Assembly (NCBI GenBank): GCA_977017575.1
Contig: CDRNVI010000153.1
Span: forward strand, 1 to 64,000
DNA from: Paramoeba atlantica
Taxonomy: Eukaryota > Discosea
Direction of reading: 5' to 3'
DNA length: 64,000 nt
A program made the position numbers and the translations under genes. Under the pieces are notes generated by a model. That model ran no database searches. It saw nothing but the letters and a program-made list of their open reading frames with translations, and was not told the DNA's origin. Below, piece by piece: positions 57,354 to 64,000 of the stretch (the first letter of the stretch is position 1; the number at the start of each line of letters is the position of its first letter).

Positions 57354-57429
57354 ATCCAGGACCTTCACTAATAACATGAAACTTAACAGTAGAACCACAA
57401 ATCATCTTAACAACAAACTCAGCGCCATT
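57354..57429. repeat. Detached duplicate of metallophosphatase 3' coding end
   Basis: Seventy-six bases repeat 57541-57616 almost exactly at an offset of 187 bases. They encode, on the minus strand, the same C-terminal peptide (GSTVKFHVISEGPG). An A/G microsatellite (about 57450-57535) separates the copies. This copy lies beyond the gene's TGA. Confidence 0.92.
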
Positions 57430-57538
57430 TTTAATAAAGAGAAGAACTAAGAAGGAAGAGAGAAGAGAGAAGAGAGAAGAGAGAAGAGAGAAGAGAGAAG
57501 AGAGAAGAGAGAAGAGAAAAGAGAGAAGAAGAAAATCA

Positions 57539-59158
57539 TCATCCAGGACCTTCACTAATAACATGAAACTTAACAGTAGAACCACAAATCATCTTAACAA
57601 CAAACTCAGCGCCATTATAATAAAGCTTATTACGATCACCCCTCATAGAACGATAAATTTTGGTCTCTCCATCTTTCTTTCTCAATCGATGTTTCTCCCA
57701 CCACCCCTTTCGAGCAATAAATCCAACTTGATTTAACCCCAAAGTCATAAAAGTTTGATTTGGTTCTTTAATACTAAACAATTCTCTTTCTCCTCGAATG
57801 ATAAGAACAGTTGCGAGTGCTTTAACCTTAGTAGGATAAGCTGTTCCGGTTTCATGATGGCATAAAAAGACATCGTCAACTTGTACGAGACATTTCCATC
57901 TTCCTTTTTTTTCCAATAAATCCCAAGGATCAACAACTGGGTAATCTAGAGCAGGAGGAGGAGAAGGTAGTGGTTGAATTAACGGGTCTTTTCGAATCTC
58001 TTCAACATACGCAACTTCAACGTTTGAAGAATCGTCACTCTCCATCTCGTAAAAGATCATACGAATGACATCATGAAAGACTTCTACAACTGCAAACCCA
58101 TTTCGCATTCTACAAATATAATGTGTAGCATTTTTTACCACTGTCGCGAGAGAGGGAGTGGAAGTTCCACCAACAGAAGAACCAAGCGATGATGAAGATG
58201 AAGATGATGAAGATGAAGATGAAGATGAAGATGATGAAGATGAAGATGAAGGTGAAGGTGAAGATGAAGATGAAGATTTCTTTTTTAAATCATACTCTTC
58301 CTCGTCTTCCAATTTACTAGCAAGTGGAACAGAATTTAAACTATCTGGCAAAGCATCACGAGACCCACATCGCCTTGAACTCGCCCCAATAATCGGAAAC
58401 AAACATCGATCTCCAGGTCTCTTTTTCCTACAACTCATCAAATGCTCATGTCCAGCAATATACAAATCACAATGGTGTCGAAGCAATTCTGACAATCCCC
58501 GTTTCTGTTGTTGTTGGAGTAAAGTCCCATGAATAAAAGTCTCAGTCCAAACATCATACCCAATCAGCTTTGAGAAAAAATTATTTTGTTTCCGAAAATT
58601 CTCGTATTGGATCGGATGATGTCCAACAACAATCTTCCATCTCTCTGGTCGATCAAGAAGATATTGTTCCAATGCAAGTTGTTGATTTTCCCACCAGTGA
58701 GGATCATTCTTCGTAAAAAATCCAGGTGCATCTCCAAAAGCTGGTCTTCTTTGTGGAGTATAAGGATGTTTGTTGGTATTGATGATATAAATATCAGCTG
58801 AATGAGTATCAACACAAGTCACTTGAAAAGCAGGAGCAGGTTGGAAAACCTCTGCATTCCAACGATACATTTCGATTGAATCAAGATCATGATTCCCAAG
58901 CGCGGCAATCCAAGGAATATCAGGAATCATTTCACTCATTTGAGACTTCCAATCGGTGGTGTCTTTTTCGTTTGGATGTCGACCTTTGATATACAGATTA
59001 TCTCCAGAAGAAATAACGAGTGTTGCTTTTTCTCCCTCTGGCCACTTCTCTTGCATCTCTTTCATCGCTTTTCCGATATTCCCTCGCCTCGCCCCAGACT
59101 TTCCTGGATCCCCAATGACAAAGAAACGGAATTCCAATCCATCTTCCCCTGCCGCCAT
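57539..59158 (-). CDS. Purple acid phosphatase-like metallophosphatase
   Basis: An intronless 539-residue frame starts at ATG 59158 (MAAGEDGLEF) and ends in TGA 57539. The binuclear metal motifs are in order: IGDPG (about 15; most family members have GDWG), SGDNLY (about 50), LGNHD (about 90), VGHHPI (about 180) and AGHEH (about 230). The N-terminal 270 residues fit tartrate-resistant/purple acid phosphatases, which hydrolyse phosphate monoesters. A Ser-run linker (about 300-335), encoded by a GAT/GAA microsatellite, joins a C-terminal region of about 190 residues (WKCLVQVDDVFLCHHETG) that I do not recognise. Hydrophobic sequence lies upstream but has no in-frame ATG, so no signal peptide is assigned. 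The gene is divergent from the ankyrin gene at 59508. Confidence 0.9.
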   Translation of the reverse strand: MAAGEDGLEFRFFVIGDPGKSGARRGNIGKAMKEMQEKWPEGEKATLVISSGDNLYIKGRHPNEKDTTDWKSQMSEMIPDIPWIAALGNHDLDSIEMYRWNAEVFQPAPAFQVTCVDTHSADIYIINTNKHPYTPQRRPAFGDAPGFFTKNDPHWWENQQLALEQYLLDRPERWKIVVGHHPIQYENFRKQNNFFSKLIGYDVWTETFIHGTLLQQQQKRGLSELLRHHCDLYIAGHEHLMSCRKKRPGDRCLFPIIGASSRRCGSRDALPDSLNSVPLASKLEDEEEYDLKKKSSSSSSPSPSSSSSSSSSSSSSSSSSSSSSLGSSVGGTSTPSLATVVKNATHYICRMRNGFAVVEVFHDVIRMIFYEMESDDSSNVEVAYVEEIRKDPLIQPLPSPPPALDYPVVDPWDLLEKKGRWKCLVQVDDVFLCHHETGTAYPTKVKALATVLIIRGERELFSIKEPNQTFMTLGLNQVGFIARKGWWEKHRLRKKDGETKIYRSMRGDRNKLYYNGAEFVVKMICGSTVKFHVISEGPG

Positions 59159-59507
59159 CACTTTACAAAAAAAAACACAAGGAATGGGAGAGAAAAAAAA
59201 CAACAAACAAAACAAAGAACAAAACAAAAAACGAAACTCTCTCAACCGAAAAATCAAAGAAAAATAGTTCCAAACAACCGCCTTTAAAATTAAGAGCTCC
59301 AAAAAGAAAGGTTTTTTTTTTGTTTTTCACTTTTATCCGAAACTCCCTTGAAAAAAAAACTCAAATTCAACCCTAACATTTAGAGACGTATTTTTTAGAA
59401 ACATAGTGCTATTTTTTTTTTTGATTTTCAGCATTTTGATTCTCTTTCTCTCTTTCTCTCTCTTCTCTTCTCTCTTCTCCCCTTTTGTGTCACAAAAAAG
59501 AAAGAAG
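59159..59507. promoter_or_regulatory. Bidirectional promoter region, metallophosphatase and ankyrin gene
   Basis: The 349 bases between divergent ATGs contain A/C-rich sequence next to the phosphatase and a T/C-rich leader (59425-59485) before the ankyrin ATG. I see no defined motif. Confidence 0.45.
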
Positions 59508-61953
59508 ATGGCAAAAGAAGAAAAACATTTAGAAGAAAATCAATTCGAAGAAGACCATTCCAAACTTTTTCCTGCTGTTGCGTCCGGACATGGAGATGTT
59601 GTCGAAGAAATTCTTCTTAAATACAAAAACAAAGTTGGTTTTGTTGACTACATTGAAGAGGTTTTTTTTCTTTTAAAATTTTTATTCTTTCTCTTTTCTT
59701 TTCTCTCTTTTCTTTCTCTCTTTTCTTTCTCTCTTTCTATTTTAAAATTTCTTCACTTTTAAAGTCTTCTCAAGGATGGAGCCTTCTTCACTCAGCTGTC
59801 GAGATGGGGCATGAAAAAATTGTGGAAATTCTTATTGAACATGGAGCCAATGTCAATCTTCAATCCACAGTTTTCATTTTTTTTCTTTTTTTTTCTTTTC
59901 TTTTTTTCTTTTTTTCTTTTCTTTTTTTCTTTTTTTCTTTCTTTTTTCATTTTCTTTTGGTTTGTTGTGATGGTCTGTTTTTTGATTTGTTTTTCTTTTT
60001 TTTTACCAACTTCTTTTTGTTAAAGTATGGATGGACCGCTCTTCACATAGCTGCTTTGGATGGTTTTGAACAAATTGTGAAAATTCTTATTGAACATGGA
60101 TCCAATGTCAATCTTCAAGATAAAGTATTTTCATTTTCTTTTTTCATTTTCTTTTTTGATTCAGTTTTCATTTTCTTTTTTTCAATTCTCTTTTTATTTG
60201 TTGTTTGTTTTCTTATTGGTCTGTTTTTTTTTTTTTTTGATGTGATTTGTTTTTGTTTTTTAACTTCTTTTTTGTGTGTGTTAGGATGGAGAGACCGCTC
60301 TTCACAGAGCTGCTTTGCAAAGTTTTAAAGATATTCTCAAAATTCTTGTTGAACATGGAACCAATGTTAATCTTCAAGATCAGGTTTTTCATTTTATTTT
60401 TCATTTTATTTTGAGTTCTTGTCATTTTTTATTTTTTGTAGTTTTTTTAAAATACTTTTTTATTTGTTCAAATATGTTTGTGTGGGGGTGATGGTTGTAT
60501 GTGATTTGTTTTATTCTTTTTTTAAAACTTCTTCTTTTTGTGTTAGTTTGGACAGACCGCTCTTCACAAAGCTACTTGGAATGGTAAGGAACAAACTTTA
60601 CAAGAAATTGTGAAAATTCTTGTTGAGCATGGATCCAATAGTGATCTTCAAGATCAGGTTTTCATTTTCTTATTTTGATTTTCTTTTTTCTTCTCATTTT
60701 TTTATTAGTTGTTTTTTCTCTTGGTTGGTTGTTTTAATGTGATGGTGTGGATGAATGTGTAATTTCTTTTGTTCTTTTTTTTTAATTTCTTTTGCTAAGG
60801 ATGGTGAGACTGCGCTTCACAACGTTGCTGACAGAGGTTTTGCAGAAATTGTGAAAATTCTTGTTGAACATGGAGCCAACATTAATATTCAAACCACAGT
60901 CCTTTGATTTTCTTTTTCTTCTCATTTTTGTTAGTTGTTTTGGTTATTTTGGTGTGATGGGCGTGGGTGAGATGGTGAGATGTGTGATTTGTTTTGTTCT
61001 TTTTTTAAAACTTCTTTTTGTGTTAGGATGGAAAGACTGCTCTTCACAAAGCTGCTGAACAAGGTTCTGAAGAAGTTATGAAATTTCTTGTTGAACATGG
61101 GGCCAACATTCAACTTGATCTTCAAGCTGAAGTTCTCATTTTCTTTTTCATTTTCTTTTATTTGTTGTTTGTTTTCTTATTGGTCTGTTTTTGATGTGAT
61201 TTGTTTTTTTTTAATTTTTTTTTTTTGTTCTTTTTTTAAAACTTCTTTTTGTGTTAGGATGGCGAGACTGCTCTTCACAAAGCTGCTGAGTATGATTATA
61301 AAGAAATTGTGAAAATTCTTGCTGAGCATGGAGCCAACATTAATATTCAAACCAAAGTTTTCATTTTCTTTTTGATTTTCTTTAGTCTTTGTTTGTTGTT
61401 TATTGGTTGTTTTGATTGTGATGGTGAGATGGTGAGATGGTGGAATGTGATGATTTGTTTTGTTCTTTTTTTAAAACTTCTTTTTGTGTCAGGATGGAAA
61501 GACTGCTCTTCACAAAGCTGCTGAGAACGGTTTTGAAGAAATTATCAAAATTCTTGTTGAACATGGAGCCAACATTCAACTTCAAACTAAAGTTTTCATT
61601 TTCTTTTTGTATTTTGAATTGTTTGGTTTTTATTGGATTGTTGATTTGTGTTGGAGGGTGGAGTGAGAATTGGAGAGTGGTTCTTTTTTTTTTGAAACTT
61701 TTCTTTTCTTTTTTGTGTTAGGATGGTAAAACAGCCTTTGATATTGCGAAAGATCAGAACATTGTTGAATTGATCACCCAATTGAAGGTTTCTTTTTTTT
61801 TTTCATTTTTTTTTTTTCATTTTTTCTTTATTCATTTTTTTTCTTCATAATCAATTGGAGTGTGTAATAATGAATGTTTATCTCATATTGTTTTTTTTTC
61901 TTTGGTTGTAGGGACGAACAATAAAACCAGCTCGAGTGAAAAAAGAAAATTAA
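59508..61953 (+). CDS. Ankyrin-repeat protein, one repeat per exon, 11 exons
   Basis: Exons: 59508-59660, 59765-59869, 60026-60124, 60285-60383, 60547-60657, 60800-60898, 61027-61131, 61258-61356, 61493-61591, 61722-61787 and 61912-61953 (TAA). All introns are phase 0, giving 358 residues. Exon 1 is an acidic N-terminus that passes into a first diverged repeat. Exons 2-9 each encode one ankyrin repeat (DGxTALHKAAExGxxEIVKILVEHGANINxQ) of 33, 35 or 37 codons. Exon 10 is a partial capping repeat and exon 11 a basic tail (KPARVKKEN). Donors are GTTTTC, GTTTTT or similar; acceptors are TGTTAG or TAAAG. Repeats resemble one another more than those of the 42180 gene, pointing to recent internal exon duplication. 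Function is protein binding with an unknown partner. Confidence 0.92.
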
Positions 61954-62136
61954 GTTTTGAGAGTTTGAGAATAAAATAAATAGAATATTGTCTGAAGCCT
62001 TGTTTGGGGAGAGAGAGGAAGAAGTCATATGAAACACAAAGACAACAAAGAGAACACAATAATTATTCAGTAATAATAAAATTATTAAAGATAAAAATAC
62101 AACAAAAATATGGTTCAAAAATCAAGAGCTCTAAAA

Positions 62137-63044
62137 TTAGAACTCTTTCTTTCTGTTCTCTTTGGTTTCTCTCCTGTTCTCTGAATTGTTCAATTCCCCC
62201 AGAACAAACTCTCCAGAGTCCTCATGGACCTGGTTGTGTAGTTGAGCAAAATGATCAATGATGAGAGACTTTCCACAACCTCGTGCTGCAATGGAGGCAC
62301 TGATCCCAGCATCTTCAATTTTCCCACGTTTGGCAGTCTTTACCCCCTGCACATACTCCACAAACTTAGCCGTTGCATCCTCTCGATTCAAGGGAGTCCC
62401 AGTGAGGGGTACATTCGCAAACGTTACACCTGCATCATAAGGGTTCTTTCTCATTTCAATACCATGTTTGCTGCTGATCTGAGAAACTAAATCAAGAATG
62501 TCTTTGGAGCTTTGAAGGTGAATCACTGCTGTGTGAAAGAGATCTATTAGGGAGGCAGGCATTGGACACCAATCACCAACCAACTAACCAAAAAACAAAG
62601 AAAAAACAAAACAGCAGGTTCTGATTCAAGAAACTTCTGCAGTCGGCAGTGAAGGAATGATTTCACATGTATTCTCTCTTTCTAAATTTCCTCTTTCCAG
62701 GTGCAAACTCACAGCCAACACCAACAACCAACAACCAACAACCAACAACCAACAGCCAACAGCCACAACCAACAGCCAACAGCCAACAAGAGGAAAATCA
62801 ACAAACCAGGTTCTGAACCAAGGTCCTTCAACAAACGTGCTTTATCCTGCCGAAGATCGTTGAGAGAGCACCGAAGATCGTTGAGAGAGCACCGAAGATC
62901 GTCGAGATAATCCCCCCTCATCAGGTTATGGTTCTCGCCTGGAGGTTCGCTCATGACCTTCTTTGTCAATTCCGCAATCTCCTTTGTTACTTCCTCCATC
63001 TTTGTTTCTTTTCCCTCGATTTTCCTCTCCAGTTCGATCTTCAT
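62137..63044 (-). CDS. Coiled-coil protein with P-loop NTPase-like motif, partial gene model
   Basis: Exons 62807-63053, 62635-62681 and 62137-62583 join in frame. From ATG 63044 they give 243 residues ending in TAA. The N-terminal 60 residues are a charged coiled coil (KIELERKIEGKETKMEE). Next come heptads DLRCSLN, DLRCSLN, DLRQDKA encoded by a 21-base tandem repeat (62851-62910). The C-terminal part contains LTGTPLNREDATAKF and AARGCGKSLIIDHFA, a Walker A-like loop (GCGKS), but the frame stops 40 residues later, so no Walker B is seen. Upstream, a fitting exon ends at 63107 (KRFFGDE), so the true start is probably further 5'. N-terminal coiled coil plus truncated P-loop recalls NTPase-type effector and repeat families such as Crinkler or RHS-like proteins; this is only a suggestion. 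Confidence 0.6.
62718..62790. repeat. AACCAAC/AGCCAAC microsatellite in an intron
   Basis: Short ACCAAC, AACCAAC and AGCCAAC units lie in the intron 62682-62806 of the coiled-coil gene. Confidence 0.85.
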
Positions 63045-63107
63045 AGCCCCACTCTGTGGAAAAGGAACACCTCAGATGAAATAAACAAACAAAAAAAAGA
63101 GCGTACC

Positions 63108-64000
63108 TCATCTCCAAAGAACCGTTTTGGGGTATGGCCAAGAGGGAGGAGCGACTGGGGAAGTCTTGCTGCAGAAGAGCACCAGCAACTGTCAGTTTTG
63201 TGGATAGTTGTTTGTTTTTGTTTTTTGTTTTTTTGGCAGGAAGCACTTCGCCTGTTCTTTTTTTTTCTTTTTTGTTTTTCGTTTTTGTTTTTTGTTTTTG
63301 TTTTTTGTTTTTGTTTTTTGTTTTTGTTTTTTGTTTTTGTTTTTTGTTTTTGTTTTTGTTTTTCATTTTGTTTGTTTTCTTTTCTTTTTCTCTTTTTTGG
63401 TGTGTTTATGTGTTCTTTGGACCAGAAAGAGTTAAAAATAAAAGACTTCACAGAAAACAGATCTTGGATTGGAGAAACTTTACGACTGTACACTTTGTTT
63501 TTGTTCTGACTGAGTATTGACCCTCCCAAACTTCAAATTCAGTACAACTTTTTCCCCCTTTCTTTTTTTTGTTTCTTTTTGTTTCTTTTTGTTTCTTTTT
63601 GGTTTTTGGTTTTTGCTTTCCTTTTTGCAAATATTTATTTCAATATTTCGGTTCGTGGTCTTCCACAGACTCACGTAGGAAAATGGGGGTGGAGGAGGGA
63701 CCCCCATCGTTTTACTCCTCGCTTAGGGCGGTTTTTGCATCTCAATAGATTCCTTGGGGTGAGACCTTATTTTCTTTTTCTTGTTGGTTCTTTGGGTTGA
63801 TGTCCAGTCGAAAATACTTTCTCGTAGGCTGATCGGGTGTAAGCTTCTGGCTCTGGTCCTCATGGTCTCGTATTCCGCTGATTCATGTGGGGTGCTGTGT
63901 TTGGGCCTGGGGCTTCTCTTCTTTCGATCTCTCTTCCTCGCTCTTCTAACTACACTGGGTTGGAACTGTGCTTTTCTCTTTCTTATTTGGGGGTTTGATG
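63108..64000. other. Right end of window, possible 5' exons of the coiled-coil gene
   Basis: The minus strand 63108-63190 is open in the frame of the 63107 exon (SSAARLPQSLLPLGHTP) but has no ATG, so a 5' exon is missing or lies at about 63420-63510. A GTTTTTT/GTTTTT array occupies 63265-63365 and GTTTCTTTTT repeats lie near 63570-63600. From about 63650 the sequence is more GC-rich with plus-strand open frames, but I recognise nothing in it. Confidence 0.4.

Noticed and set aside
59158..59302. Upstream extension of the metallophosphatase giving a hydrophobic N-terminus
   Set aside because: The extension has no in-frame ATG and would need a TTG start. The first ATG at 59158 is followed at once by family-like sequence.

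Overview
The window is the end of a chromosome from a eukaryote. It opens with about 0.8 kb of CCCTAAA repeats (TTTAGGG-type telomere, C-rich strand reading inward). The rest is AT-rich and full of T/C and A/G microsatellites, and most genes have many short introns. This suggests a free-living unicellular eukaryote. TTTAGGG telomeres occur in plants, algae and several protist groups, so I do not name a lineage. Intact genes end in TAA or TGA and contain no in-frame TAG, so the standard code is assumed.

Layout. Positions 1-2000: telomere plus two ~413-bp subtelomeric direct repeats. 2-21.5 kb: a gene-poor, transposon-rich zone. It holds a 424-bp SINE-like insertion with a tRNA-like head, poly(A) tail and 16-bp target-site duplication. 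It also holds a 7-kb non-LTR retrotransposon (ORF1; endonuclease, RT and RNase H in ORF2) bounded by a 13-bp target-site duplication and broken by nonsense codons, and three 5'-truncated relatives on the other strand. 21.5-38.7 kb: two paralogous giant secretory-pathway receptors (1766 and 1758 residues; Cys-rich ectodomain plus a C-terminal seven-helix domain resembling THH1/TOM1/TOM3). They face each other tail to tail, with a decaying ankyrin gene between them. 39.7-42.1 kb: a broken DUF1501 gene with an insertion. 42.2-45.8 kb: an ankyrin gene in which each 33-residue repeat is its own 99-nt phase-0 exon. 46-51.5 kb: a PhyH-type dioxygenase, a small secreted protein, and a large Ser/Pro-repeat secreted protein whose C-terminal domain is a copy of that small protein. 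52.8-56.8 kb: a 13-exon type II membrane kinase resembling FAM20/Four-jointed. 57.5-59.2 kb: an intronless metallophosphatase. 59.5-62 kb: a second one-exon-per-repeat ankyrin gene. 62.1-63.1 kb: a coiled-coil plus P-loop gene.

Most intact genes encode secreted, membrane or interaction-module proteins (receptors, Ser/Pro-rich surface protein, Golgi-type kinase, ankyrin scaffolds), typical of a fast-evolving subtelomeric repertoire. No operons, CRISPR arrays or rRNA genes are present, and the only tRNA-like sequence is the SINE head. Exon models were built by hand from GT-AG sites and reading phase. For the receptor genes they are supported by agreement between the two paralogs. For the ankyrin genes they are supported by the repeat periodicity.
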